Origin: Lateolabrax maculatus
Taxonomy: Eukaryota; Chordata; Actinopteri; Acropomatiformes; Lateolabracidae
DNA length: 64,000 nucleotides
Assembly (NCBI GenBank): GCA_031216445.1
Contig: CM062201.1
Coordinates: 5,941,001 to 6,005,000, forward strand
Direction: 5' to 3'
The notes under the pieces are model-generated. The model saw only the letters and a program-made list of their open reading frames with translations, searched no databases and was not told where the DNA came from. Shown in pieces: positions 25,771 to 38,436 of the stretch (position 1 is its first letter; each line of letters starts with the position of its first letter). Both the position numbers and the translations under genes were made by a program.

Positions 25771-27730
25771 ACACACACCTCAACAATCAACTGTAGTCAG
25801 GACTCACAGTATTCTATAATAGTCCATACAGTTTAATTGTATATGTTAAGGAAAGTGAAGTACATATGGATGCATCTATAATAATGCAACACATGGTTTC
25901 ATTCTTTGTGGTAAGTGTGATGTATTATGCTGCATCATGTTATTATCATGTAAGATGCCAAAATGCAGAGCACTACAAGTAACATTTGTCTGTTTTAGGA
26001 CCTTAAGGTAGAAAACCTATATGACATATGTATTAAAAAAAAAACTTTATTTTCTCTATGGGCAGCAACAGAAGTATTCCATCGTTTATATTAAAACTCA
26101 AATCCAGTCCTTTGCTTTGCATATGGTTGATATGGCCAGTTAGCGCAGAATAATGGACTGGAGAGCATCGACAACCCGGATAATTCCCTTGTCCCTCCTC
26201 CTCAGTGCAGCATTCAACAGTTTGATGGCCATTAAATGTATCCACTGAGACAGTGAGCATCATCAAAACTCTTTCAAACCTAATTCCCCCACATATGATT
26301 ACCCACGTGTCTTCAGAGCAACAGTGGAGTGACGTTTATTAAGCCTTTTAGTGGGAGGCAGAAGTGGGGTCAGGCGAGAAACAACACTGGAAAGTCTCGT
26401 TGGGATTGAAAAACGCGGGAATTATACAAGTCACTTAATATCTTCATACATTCACCAGGAACAGATGTCCTGCCATGCTGTGGATATGTAGCAAGGAAAG
26501 AAGACATCAATGGAAGCCAAGAATATAATGTAAAATGAATAGTGGCTTTGAATCCTCTGTGACTTAATCATCAGTGACATCTGAATATTTCCTATTTATG
26601 TTCCGCAGACTAAAGTAAGTTCCGTAATCTTAAAGACAAACACACGGTGCAATCAAATGATATTCAGCAGCCGGGCTTTCAATAGAAGTAGAAAGTAAGT
26701 AAGCAGGGCAGAAAGCATTAACTAAATGACATGGAATTATTAATAGATGCTTGGGAGACACGAGGCATGGGTGGTGTCACGACCCTCAAGTATCCTTTCA
26801 TCTCCTGAATGGTTAAACATCTCTCGCATCCTCCGCCCACACCTGCATCCTCCTCCTCCTTTCATCAACTTGCTCGCTCCTTCCTCTCCTTCTGTTCAGT
26901 CTCCTGTTAATGTTGCTCCCTTCGACTTTAATGTCTTTCTCCTATCCTTAAATCTTGCTTTACCAGCCTGGTTCTCCCGTCCCTTCTTCCATCCTTTGTT
27001 TGTCCCATTCCTCCTACAACACATCTTCCCCGCCCCGTCCTGTGATTTCTCTACTGTCCCAATTTCTAAAATGTTTTTTCCCCAAACATTCTCAGAGTAT
27101 GTCAGCTAAAAACAACACATTCAATCAATCCAAAAGCTTGTTGACAAATTGACCTTGAGGAATTTGGACAAATCCACAGTCCAGCCTGCCAATCACAAAT
27201 AAAATGAGTCATAATAACTCAGCAGCCATGGTCTCATGATATCTCTTCCATTTATATACCGTTTATTAAACTTAAGCTTTAGGGATTTTCTAACACAACT
27301 TTCAGAAGCATTATCAGTGGTAGTATCAGTGTGTTTGATTTATATGCATTTAAATAAACTCTGTACTGTTAACTGTGGAACTGAAGGGGCCGGATGTGAG
27401 ACTCAAATGTATGAAGGGGAAACTGCATGATAGAAAATGTACTCATAGTTTTACAAATTGTTATCTTTTTGCAGAAGGCTTTTTTTTTATGTGCAGTGTG
27501 CAAATAGTTTCATAAATGAAGCCTCTGGTTGTTTTAGCATGCTTGCTTCTCCTCTAACAACTAGGCCATTGCCACACTCCCCCCCCCCCTTACTTTTCAT
27601 TGTGGATGCTCCACCTTTCGCTTCTCATCTCATCTGTCTCTCTCCATTAAACACACCAACGATCAGAGAGGCATCTGGAGATGCATCTTTAAGCTTTAAT
27701 ACACTTTGAATAATTAACACACACTTCTGT

Positions 27731-27736
27731 GCGCGT

Positions 27737-27793
<57 letters not shown>
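27731..27793. repeat. (GC)(CA)n compound microsatellite
   Basis: GCGCGTGCGC leads into about 26 CA units. Confidence 0.95.
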
Positions 27794-27794
<1 letters not shown>

Positions 27795-28440
27795 CTGAGT
27801 CTATCAGAGGCAGGCAGCTCCCCCAGCCAGAGAGACCCAGGGGGAGAGGGGAAGCTTGCTCCGTGCCAGCCCCAGAGCCTCCGAGCTGGGCGACTCTGAG
27901 CTGCGTACCAGCCTGAGCTCCAGCAACCAGCAACAATGGGAAGACAGCTGTAACTCTGACACCCTTAGCTGAGAGACAAAAAGGGAGGGTGTCTGGCTGC
28001 TGCTAATTGACTTGTTGAAGGCATGAGGGAGTGGGTGAACAAGCGGAAAGAGCTCATTGGGTTAGAGATCAGAAAGGGAAACCCTGTATGGAGGCTCTGA
28101 GCAGTGATACTATGGGAGTCCTTGTGTGGAAAAGTGTTGGTTTATGCTGTGTGCTGCGCACGCAATCATGCATTCCTGCATGCCTGCGTTTTCCTGCGGC
28201 AGCGAGGTGGCTTGACAGACACGTATGAGCATCCGAGCAACCCACTCATCATGGTGATTCATCCTCTAATTAGCAGCACGAAGGCCAACGCTGATCCGCA
28301 TATCTATATTCACCTTCTGTTCATCTGGAGCCTAACACAGCCTGCTAATGATTATCAATGAGGCTAGGCTACAAAGCCACTGGTTCAATCCCCTGTGCAG
28401 CAGCAATGCATCATGGACCTACTGTATTTCATTGAGTGTA

Positions 28441-28640
28441 AGGAGGTCAGGGTTCTCGGGAGTGGGGGAGAGAGGAAGGAAAGAGGAAGGGAAGAAACAG
28501 GAGATAAAGGATGAATGGGGCAAAATGGAAGGGGGGAGTGGGGGAAAAGAGCAAAGAAGGACGGTGATAAAAGAAAGATGGAAAAAAGGAGGTAAAAACC
28601 AGAAATGGAAATAGGGAAAGAAGAAAAGAAAGAAGATCAC
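28441..28640 (+). repeat. purine-rich tract
   Basis: About 200 bp dominated by A and G on the plus strand (GGAAGGAAAGAGGAAGGGAA and similar), hence polypyrimidine in the transcript. Confidence 0.8.
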
Positions 28641-29083
28641 AGTCGGAGCTGGTGAGTTGCTGTTTCACGTAAAGGTCAGCGCCTCGATAGTTTAATAAAC
28701 TGTTTCAGAAGAGCTGATGCAGAACAAGCACTGGCTCATAATGAGCACTTCTTTTGACAGATTCAGATGACTTCACTCAGGCAGTGTCTTAATGAATACA
28801 TCAGGCCAAAATAAATACCCGCTAGAAGCTACACCTTCCTCAAAACAATAAATAAATGAATAGGAAAGAAAAACAAAAAAACAACTGATGTAAAATCAAC
28901 ACTATCTAACATCTCAACAGTCTTTGTTGCTGCTACAAAAAGAACAAAGTGATACGGTGCCAGTGCTGAAAGTAGTGTTGGCGCCGAATCGGGGTGTGGG
29001 GGTCGGGATGGGCCTGTAGGCCATCTGACTTTGATGCACGAGAACAAAGGTTGTGTCCTTATGGACCACAGGCCTTTTTATTA

Positions 29084-29136
29084 ACTGGAACCACAATTTC
29101 CCTGACCTTAACCAACCGTTAGTAGCCTGACTAACT
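29084..29136 (-). mobile_element. interspersed repeat copy, copy 4 (inverted)
   Basis: Read on the minus strand it gives TTAGTCAGGCTACTAACGG, then TTGGTTAAGGTCAGGGAAAT, aligning with the copies at 3.75, 11.66 and 54.17 kb. Confidence 0.45.
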
Positions 29137-32020
29137 GGGGTTTGGCTGAACAGAAAAAAATGCATCACTCCTGTCACCAAGTAACCTACCAGGGATGTGT
29201 GCTGGCACTTTCACCAGTGGGTGGGTTGAGGGTTGAAACTGCATTGTGTTGTGGGAAATGAACGAGGGGGCTGTATTTATGCAATGCACTCTTCTAAAAC
29301 ACATGAACTGTGTGGCTGTGCTTCAGATGGCTGCGCTACCTGCAGGTTGTCCTTGTTCACTCAAGTCTAAAGTTACAAATAAAACTTTTAGTTTAACTAT
29401 TAGTTATAACTAAAAACACATAGTAGCTACTGGTTGTGTCATTTTCTTGATTCTCCAATATGTGTTTGCCAATTTTGTGCAGCGTCAGTATCAGTGGCAC
29501 TTCTCAACTTCACGTGAAGGCAATGTTAGGATATCATCAATAACCAGAAGCTCATGTCGCGACTAATGATGAAACTGTCGCTGCATGGAGTTGTAGCATT
29601 TTACATGCACACGAACGAATAAAGAAAGTTAAAGCTCCCATCTGCAGCTGATGCTTGGCAGCCATTTTGTGCTTCTGCCTCTGTCTATCACATACTGCAT
29701 TAACTCATTTGTGGGACGTGAGTAAAAAGCAACCCCCCTGCAAAATGAATGAACGACTTAATTACCAAGTGGGCGAATTGCAATCAATAAATGGATAAGC
29801 AGGTGAGCTTGTAGACAGGAAAATAAATGCAAACCTGTTTTTCTATTACTTTTTTCCTGTTGGTTTTTATTATTGTCTTATTTTTCCTATTTGAAGTCAT
29901 TTGAACCAACCCTGGGGCCTGGCCGGCTCTACCAGCCCAACGCTGGGATTCATTGGAGCGGAGCAAATTTGTTTGCCTCTGTGTTTGTTTGTCCTGGTGT
30001 TTGTTTCTCTCATTGTTTGTGTTTATACCCATTTCTGTTCATGGCCTTCTCAAGTGTTTCTCCGACTCTGGCAATTTTCTGCCTGGTCGCCCCTAATATG
30101 CCTCTCTGTTTATCTGCTGTCACAACACAGCTGATTTATATACATTTACATATCCAGGAAGTGACGGCCGACTATTAGATTTACTTTAAGAATAAAAATT
30201 TACATTAGTGGTTATCTGTTTACACACACAAAAAAAAGAACGCCGAGGGAAAATGTATTTTTGTGATGTACCTGTGGCACACATTCACAGATGCTATGAA
30301 TTTTATCAGATATGAAGTGAAGTCAGCCTCAAGAAATATGACAAATGCCTTTGGGAAGATAACCAGTGTAGTGTGAATTCAATCACTTTGGAAACCTACT
30401 GCTAATGACACAGGGGGAAACTTTTTCAGGCAGCGGAGATGGGCAATATTGCTTTCAGCAGGGGCTACGAACTGGCAAATTGGAACAAAATCAAGGCTAG
30501 AGGAGATAAACGTGTGTGACGACAAAAAAACACCGCTGTTGGCTCAAGTGCCGCATGCGCATTTGCGCAAGTATTACCTATTCAGTGACGGAGAGGGAAC
30601 ATAAGGAAACATCAAAACAAATCCATCACAGAAGCCCAGAGCTGTCTCTTCCACTGTCTGCTGTGTTAATAACAATAATCCATGTAAGGGTGTGGTGACG
30701 GCGAGGGTGTGTGTGTGCGTGTGTGTGTGTGTCTATCAAAATTCAGCAAAAAACCCCCCTGACATTCAAAGTGTCTCGGTAACCATGGCAACGCCTGCAC
30801 CAAAAAGACGGAGTGCATCGGAAGGAAAAAATAAATAAATAAAAAGGAAAGAACACAAACAGGATGAGGATGGATGTCATGCCTGGTGTGTTTACAGGAT
30901 GGTTTAACATGTGATGACAGGGTGTGTGGAGTCAAGTGTTATCCCCCTCCCTCCTTTGTTCCCCCTCTTGACCCACACACACACACACTCGCTCACATAA
31001 AATGCCCTGAAATTGCAGTCCAACTTGTGCACTTTAACAAACATTATACATACACGCACACACACACACACACACCTTACTCCCTTGGCATATTTGAGAC
31101 ACATGGAAACACACAATGGTCATGCATACATAAAAAGACACAGAGAAACAAACACACTTTCTTGATGCCCACCCACACCAAGTCCTCCAAGGTGTATGTT
31201 TTTTATTTTATTTTCTGATTATATACTTTGGTCAGATGGAGAGAGTGAAAGAAGGAGAGAGAGAGAAGTACAAAGAAAGCACATTCAACAGGTGGCTTGC
31301 ATGTGTGTCCGTGAGACACATAACACGATACTCTGACGGAATGAAATCTTTTTCGACTGACCGAAAGTGAAAGAAAGGAGAGGACAGGTTACAAAAAGGA
31401 GTTAAGAGGCCTTCTATCACCTCGCATGCACGTAAAAGCGAGTTTAAACTTCTGCCTGAAATAGAGACAGAGGTGAAGTGAAGGTGGTTGGGAGTTAAGT
31501 GCAACTTTCTGAAGACACAGAAGTTTATTTGTGTCTGTCAGTGTTACATTTCTGTGTTTGTTCAGGAGACAGCAAGAATTAGACTGTAGACAGAGACGGG
31601 GGGGGGGGCACTGTGAGAGCAAGTCAGCTCCTGGATAGATGAGGGTTTTCATGCAAAAAAAAACATTTGGGACGGTAGCACGCGCTTCCATTTGCATACT
31701 CATTCACCCCGGCTTGTTTATAAGTGAATAAATCCAGCGCTGCTTGGAGTACAACAGCTGCTGCTGGGCCACTCAGAGCAGCATTCATTCCCACACTCAA
31801 ATGGTGTACAGGTCCCAGCTGCACCCTTGGCATTACTATGCCACTATACGTGCATGTGTGCGTGCATGTGCACGTGCGCCAACACTCGCAAATGCATTCA
31901 TGTGTTGTGTTGCTTTGCATGTCTGTGCTTCTGAATCTGCGTCTCTTTGTGTGCGAGTGTTTTTGTGAGAGCATGTTTAACCACACGCACTCAAGGAGGT
32001 TTGAGTGCACTTCTGTATTC

Positions 32021-32021
<1 letters not shown>

Positions 32022-32076
<55 letters not shown>

Positions 32077-32079
32077 TCT
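32022..32079. repeat. (TG)n microsatellite at W6 donor
   Basis: About 26 TG units with a TA interruption. On the transcript strand it is (CA)n, starting some 20 nt downstream of the GTGAGG donor of the PSI2 exon. Confidence 0.96.
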
Positions 32080-32101
32080 GCGCGTGCGTTCAAACCCTCA
32101 C

Positions 32102-32216
32102 CTCCGAGGTGTTGACTCGTCCCTCCTGGAAGGAGCAGTCGCTGGCGTCCTGCGTGCACATGTGGCGGTATTTGCACCAGTGGCAGGGGAAGTTTCCGTT
32201 GACACAGGAGAGGCAC
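32102..32216 (-). CDS. plxna1: plexin-A exon W6: PSI2 core
   Basis: This 115-nt exon begins with the last base of a serine codon (TC|G) and ends on a complete codon. It encodes CLSCVNGNFPCHWCKYRHMC, then an acidic loop and SFQEGRVNTSE. CVNG.FPCHWCKYRH is the PSI2 signature and is closest to plexin-A1 as I remember it. NTS is an N-glycosylation sequon. The acceptor is CTCGCCCGCTCCAG. The donor GTGAGGGT is followed after about 20 nt by a long (CA)n tract on the transcript strand, a class of element bound by hnRNP L. Confidence 0.95.
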
Positions 32217-33378
32217 CTGGAGCGGGCGAGGATGTGGGAGACGGAGGAGAGAAAGTAAGGGGGGTTAATGTTTTTAAGGCAATAATCACCAGAGATCATT
32301 TAAACTGAATCTGCATTTGTGGTGTGATGTCTTTTTCCTTACTCATGCTAACTACCCTATTCTTCTTTTGCCAGGCCAATACATCGACCAGGCCAATATT
32401 AACATATTGCACATATCCGTACATGTGTATATGCCAGCCGGTAATCACCAAGTTTGTCTACAAGAGAGCACTGATGAGTATATTTTTCAACTGTAAAATG
32501 TCCCACTCAGTATGTATTTTTGTCACAATTAAAGAATATCTATTTCTTAGCTCCTAAAGAAATAAAATAAAGTAAATCCTATAAAAGAAACCAACATGGG
32601 CATCATTCCCATTCTCCCTTCTCACACTTTTAGCTGTAATTTTGGTTTAAGTCAGTTTACTACTCAACAGAAATAACTTAATACATCTTCAATGAAGCAT
32701 GAAGCTACATCTGAAAACCTTTGTGTATTGGGCATTATTATTCTTTAATGTTGACCATATTAAATGCTTTCAAACAAATAAAAGAACAAATAAAAAAACT
32801 GTGAGGCAACATTTACTATAGGACACAAAGAGAGACTGTATCAGGAAGAACATGTTTCTTAACAAAAGTAAATACTATGATGCAAATTTGACTATTCTAC
32901 TATTTTCATTCATAACTACATCACTCATTATCACAAGCAAAAAAACACACTGATGCAAACCCAGCTACTATGACCTGAATTCGTCTTAGATTAGGTACGA
33001 TACACTCAGGCAGAACTCTGGCCAAGTGACATACAGAAAGAGTGGAAACACAGATCACAAGAAAACCTTCAATGCACGCTGACGGGCCGAGCGCGGGCAT
33101 GCATCAACACAAATCGCGCGACATCAAATGTTTACGGCCAAATCTCCAGGAATCGCGGCAGAATGACAAGTGTAACGGTGGCCTCGCGCATTAAGACTTC
33201 ATTCCAGCTGTCAGCGAGGCCAAGGCGGACGCTGGGAACAGCAGAGAGAGAGCGGGAGAGAATCCTTGGCGATCCACTCCTCCCCTTCTCATTCTCCATG
33301 CTTGGAGGCTTACAGTGAACTAAGCTGGCAGACCAAGATAAGCCTGTTTTTATATAACACTTGTTTTTTTTTCTTTTC

Positions 33379-33400
33379 TTCTTCTTCTTCTTCTTCTTCA
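33379..33400. repeat. (CTT)n microsatellite
   Basis: Seven CTT units preceded by a T-rich stretch. Confidence 0.93.
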
Positions 33401-34165
33401 GAGTTGAGAAAGCAAACTGAATACATGCACATTCAAACATGGATTACCACACAGAAACAAGGCTATCATGGTTACCAGAAAAGAAAAAAAAAAATATGGA
33501 AGGGAAGGTTGTACAAAAACACAAAAGTTAGTTGAGGTTTTTACTTTATATTAAATGTTTTATCATTACTATTATGATCATGATTTCCTCAAGTGTTCAA
33601 ATCAAGGCTTATATTAGGCTCAACTTCCTGATCTTTTTTGTCATATTCTTGTCATTTTAATGCAGGAGAACGCACTTAAGATTGAACGGTAAAGTCTGTT
33701 ACAAAATGTTAAAAACAAGATAAAAGTTAAATAAATTACAGGGACTGACAGAAGCTGATGAAACTCTGAAAAAAACTCCTGATATTCTCTTCCAACAAGA
33801 GCAAGTCCTGGCTTTGTAGTCTTCACACCGCTCCTGAACTAAAATTCACTTAACTGGCTTAAGAAAAGCAAGCTCTAATTACATGTCACGTCAGCTCTGT
33901 CTCCCGTACGCTGTCACTGTACTCAATCAGGCCTCCTACATCTCATCCCCCACACACCCACAGCCTCTGCTCGCCGACTCACATCCACCCGAGGAACAGG
34001 CTGGGAACCTGTGGGGTCCATTGTACGCATCCATCATCCAGATTAATATTTGCAGTGTCGCATTGCACTGCGGACTGTATGCCATGTTTAATGGTGTACT
34101 TTGCAGGAGTCATTCTACTAATGCTACATTCTGCTAAAAGGTCTTTACTAGCGAGTCTTTGCCGG

Positions 34166-34310
34166 GTTCAACGTTTTGGGAAATATGCTTATACTCTTTC
34201 TTGCCGAGGTAGTTAATGGAAGATTGATGACCACTCTCATGCCTGCACACTATATATGTTATCTTAGCTTAGCATAACTATTCAGAGCAGATGGAAAACA
34301 GCTGTTGTTA
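34166..34310 (+). mobile_element. interspersed repeat (ACGTTTTGGGAAATATGCTT type)
   Basis: ACGTTTTGGGAAATATGCTT, then CTTTCTTGCCGAG, ACCACTCTCATG and TTAGCTTAGCATAA occur in the order I know from a very common percomorph dispersed repeat. The class is not known to me. Confidence 0.65.
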
Positions 34311-34499
34311 ATATAAAAAAAACATACTGATTCATGGAGCAGTAATTCACTTTAAATGACACGTGTGATGTGAAAGGAGCTGCTCGCGGTGACAGACCCG
34401 CAGAGGATGAGTGAGTGTTTAAGCCTTTTTTAGCTTGTTTCGGTTTTATGGCACATTTCACTGTATGGAAACTCTCCAGTGCCAAATGGCGGATAAAGT

Positions 34500-34738
34500 T
34501 AGCTTAAGAGCTGGATATTTTCCTCACGAGCTGGTGGAGAACAAAACAGAGCTAAAAACATTACATTCATCAGGTGGCCGGGAACACGACTCCACATGAG
34601 TGCCAACAGGGGCATAGCACAAAGTTCTAGGCCCCGTATACTCAGTCCCTTTTTTTCCCCATCAGTCTTATGCCCCTGAATGCCAATGTTGCTCCGTTAG
34701 TGCCGGGTGTGTAATTTGACAGCTGTTTGCTAACAATG
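34500..34738 (+). mobile_element. older interspersed repeat, interrupted by a MITE
   Basis: GAGCTGGATATTTTCCTCA and, after the insertion, AATGTTGCTCCGTTAGTGC and ACAGCTGTTTGCTAACA align with the element at 52041-52235 in the same orientation. The two copies share words in the same order but are clearly diverged. Confidence 0.65.
34607..34678 (+). mobile_element. nested 72-bp hAT-like MITE
   Basis: The ends CAGGGGCATA and TATGCCCCTG are perfect 10-bp terminal inverted repeats. The flanks AGTGCCAA (34599-34606) and AATGCCAA (34679-34686) form an 8-bp target duplication with one mismatch. CAGGGGC ends and 8-bp duplications are typical of hAT elements. It is too short to encode anything. Confidence 0.78.
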
Positions 34739-37731
34739 ATATGGTGCTTTTAAAGTGGTTCTGTCTTGGAATGAGCTCAACCTAAAGAAAAAAAAAAAAA
34801 ATGCAAACTTTTGAACAGTAAAGTCAAAAAGGAAAAAAATGAATCACAATGCCACCTTCACTGTTTGACTGACAAGTGCAAAAATACCAAAGTAATGAGC
34901 CACCACGGGGGTTTAAAAACCAGGTCCTCCAAACTGAAGGACAATTGCTCAGCTCACAATGCCACCCTGCTGCCGGAAAGACTGACTTTAAATTGGATTT
35001 CAGTCTAATCCTTGCTCTGTCTTTGTCCCTTTGTCCTCGGTTTATTCAGATTTTCGAGGGTTAACTCCTAAATCGTGTGTATTGGAGTGACAGGAGTGAT
35101 AGGGGCTCCATAGAGCCGGCGATAAGCTAGTGAGACTGGACTGAACTGCTGCATGAGGTTTATAATCAATGCCAGAGGATTTCCATGGGGAGAAGGGTGG
35201 ACTAAGGTTATGCTAACAGTCTGATGTTTGTTAGTAGAGCTGGTGAGCCAGTTCCTCCTCACTATTAACCCCGGGGGTTTATCGATTTCTTGTTGCGGTG
35301 GACGTGCGTACACACACATTCACATGCGGGGTGTGTATGCGCGGCAGTGACCGCAGTAACACCCCCTCGCCCAGGCGGAGACACACTCGTGCACGCGAGC
35401 TGTCGCCCGTGTTGACACCGTAGCATTCCTCTGGGTCACCTGGGCAGTGGAGACTTGTCCTACAGTAGAGCTGTCAATGCCCGGACAACTGGCTCGGGTA
35501 AGTGGCTGCGCTGCTGCAACGAAGTCAATAAAATCCCCTGCTATTTAACAAGGCCTAGCCACAGAGCCGGGTCAAACGCCTTTTCATCTTCTCCGGGCTT
35601 TTGTTCTAGCGAGGCCGGATCGATGGAACAAAGCTGTTGATATGCGAGCAGCGGCCCCGCGCAAACGTATATGAAAGGAGCGAAACGATCACATGCTCGT
35701 TTAAGTCTGTTCAGTGTGGATAAAGTCACAGATAAAGCTGTGATTCCTCCCTAATTAGAAGGTTAGTCTTTCATCCAAAGCACACCAAAACACGTCAACA
35801 TGTGCCAACCCGAATGGAGTAGGCCAGTGACCCATTTCGAGGCACAGAGCATAACGCTTTAATGGCTTAATCAGCACTTGAAGCAAGTATAGCCATTTTG
35901 TGATTCTGATTAAAACATCTGATTGGTTTGACATCTTATCTCCATATCTTTCATGTGGATAGTGTTTAGAAGACAGATAAGACTGGCTGTGCTATGTGAT
36001 CTATAAAAAGGCCTCTTTGTATTCTATCCAATAAAGCTCCAAAGTGAGCGGCAATAAAGTGATGCATACATCATTAAGTTATAAAGCACAGCAGCCAAAT
36101 GGGAAGATTCTCAACAGGGGACTCAGACTCATTATAAGATATTATTGCATCTTGTCATGTCCAAAAGCTGCAAGTCTGTGAGTCTCAGCCCTCAGCTTAA
36201 TTAAACCGGGTCACACTTTTTCAAAATTGCTAGAAAAATATGCATCAAGTAATGGTGATGTCATCACAGAAAAGTTTAACTCGAAAAACTGATTCCAACC
36301 TGGATAGCGTAGTTGTGATGTGCGGCTGGTCTCTGAACAGGACGCGAGCGTGAACGGTCTGCCTGGAAATAAGAGCCCTTCCTGGGGGCCGGAGCGTGGG
36401 CTGGTCCCCTCCCTTGAGTGCCTCTTTCACTGCATAGATTTCAGCCCTTTCATATTGTAATGGTCATGGTGGCCTTAGGCTGCAGCGCTAACCTTTTAGC
36501 TGTGTGGGACGCATTATTCCTGACACAATGGGCACAATCTCTGTCTCGTTCGCTGGCGCTCTGCTTTATATCTCTCTTTCCCTCTCCATGCCTCCTTCTC
36601 AGTTGTCTTTACCCTCACCAGCTCCCGGGGAACGTCGGTTTTCCTCTCTTGTCCCGATCCTCCCTCCAGCGCTCTCCCTTCCGTTTGTCTCTCTTCATCT
36701 CTTTAAAGATGCATTATTCCTCCTCTGGCATGCTCAATTAAACTATTCCAAACCTCTTTTTTAATGCAAATTTCTAATATTGTAACAGCGCGTGTAAATA
36801 GCTTGCAGCGTAATTTGCTGTACCAAGTCTGTGCCTTCTGTCTCTGCATGCTCCTTCTAACTGTGCGTGCACCTGTTTGTGTGTTTGTATGAGAATGTGT
36901 AAGGCTGCTACATTCACTTCTGAGCATGCTGAGCGGGGCCGTGTGAAGTTGCACACGGGGCCCGCCTGGGTGCCCGCCTGCGGCGTACTCTGCTTGTGCA
37001 TCTGTGCTGATGCTGCATGTCTGCATTTGCGAGTCTGTGCTACTCTTCCACCCGCCCGCCGCGCCCACGAGGAGAACACCATTATCAGCTCCCGCGCCTT
37101 CCCGACAGGCGGGGTCAAAGGCTCAGAGGTGAGGGGTGATGGCGGAGGGGGAGTGGCGTGTAATATGTGGGTTTGTGTTACAGCTGCTGCGGTAATAACT
37201 GCACTGTAGTTTTACAGTCCTGCAGAGTCCTGAGAGGGCCAGAGAAGCCAACATCAAAGGCCTGAACAGCAGCACGCCTGTTTATGCTGCAAAGAGAGGA
37301 GGGCTAGGTGGGTTAATCACGGGTTTGGAGCATAAACACGCACACACACGCGCACTTGCACACACAAATGACAAAATACTTCCTGCATGCACTAAAAAAT
37401 GCATAAATAAACACTATAGTGCGGTTACTTTGACACATCCTGTACACTCTTTAACTCACAAAGAGCAGACCAAAAACTCCACACACATACACCCACGTTC
37501 ACACACACACATTCACTAAATGAATCAAAGCCATTGAACTAGGCCTGGAGGCCCTGAGAAGTGGCCCAGGTGAGCTCTCTCTCCAAGCCCACTCCATTAG
37601 GACGATCTCCACACCGGCACCCCAGCTCGAGCTAATTAGCGGCCTATTACTATGCAGATATATGCAGGGCCAAGAGCAGAGCACAGGCAATAAATGGGCT
37701 TGATGGACGAGAGAGGGGTAAGAAAAGGGTG

Positions 37732-37735
<4 letters not shown>

Positions 37736-37772
<37 letters not shown>

Positions 37773-37788
37773 TGGGGGGGGGGGGGGT
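37736..37788. repeat. (GT)n plus poly-G compound repeat
   Basis: About 17 GT units followed by GAT and a run of about 14 G. Confidence 0.95.
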
Positions 37789-38346
37789 AATGGGCAGACA
37801 AGAGGAAGGTGGAAAGGCAGGGAGGGAAAAGAGGGCCAGGGGGCTAGAAGGAGGGAGCCAGGGAAGAGAACGAGAGCAGGACAAGCGCCCTTTACACTCA
37901 TTATTACTAGTTCCTTGTAATGCTCGTGATTCAGGAATTAAAGGTTATTGTCATAATTAGTCGTTTTGAGATTTAAAGTCTTTTCAGTGTTTTGGCCCAA
38001 TAACTTTTTTAACAGAGTCTAAATGTAGCTCATTGGCCGAGTTTTATAAATCCATTATTGGTCTATTTTTCTAATCTTCATGGTTATTTGTATACACTGA
38101 AAAAATACAATCAATATATTCAGATAAAGAAAAGACAAAAAAGAAAAGCCCAAAATGCATAGAGCAAAGGGATATTTCAAATGATGTAAACATTAGGGGA
38201 GGAAGTAATGCTGTCATCAATCTACGCTTGGCAAGAGAAAGAGAAATCCACTTTGACTGTGCCACAGATGCATTTTCATTTCAGGTGTATTGACACAAAG
38301 TGCAGATACCTAAATGCGAGATGTGAGTCTGTGCCAGGTGGAAGAG

Positions 38347-38379
38347 ATGAGAGAGAGAGAGTGAGTGAGAGAGAGAGAG

Positions 38380-38434
<55 letters not shown>
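38347..38434. repeat. (GA)n(GT)n compound microsatellite
   Basis: Interrupted GA repeats pass directly into about 26 GT units. Confidence 0.95.

Positions 38435-38436
<2 letters not shown>

Larger units (their letters stand above)
16600..32101 (-). other. intron W6-W7 (15.5 kb, longest complete intron)
   Basis: It holds microsatellites at 19.72-19.76, 20.03-20.06, 27.73-27.79 and 31.05-31.08 kb, a (TG)n tract immediately next to the W6 donor (32022-32079), and a purine-rich block at 28441-28640. A repeat beginning GGTAACACTT starts at 25562, and an inverted copy of the 3.75/11.66/54.17-kb repeat lies at 29.09 kb. No open frame in it looks coding. Confidence 0.85.

Noticed and set aside
28355..28420. 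B-box-like GGTTCAATCCCC suggesting a tRNA or tRNA-SINE
   Set aside because: No A box or cloverleaf could be drawn upstream; a single B-box-like word is insufficient.
31724..32308. 194-codon plus-strand open frame
   Set aside because: It is antisense through the PSI2 exon and the TG repeat; the frame is kept open by GTGTGT and by conserved exon composition. No domain is recognisable.
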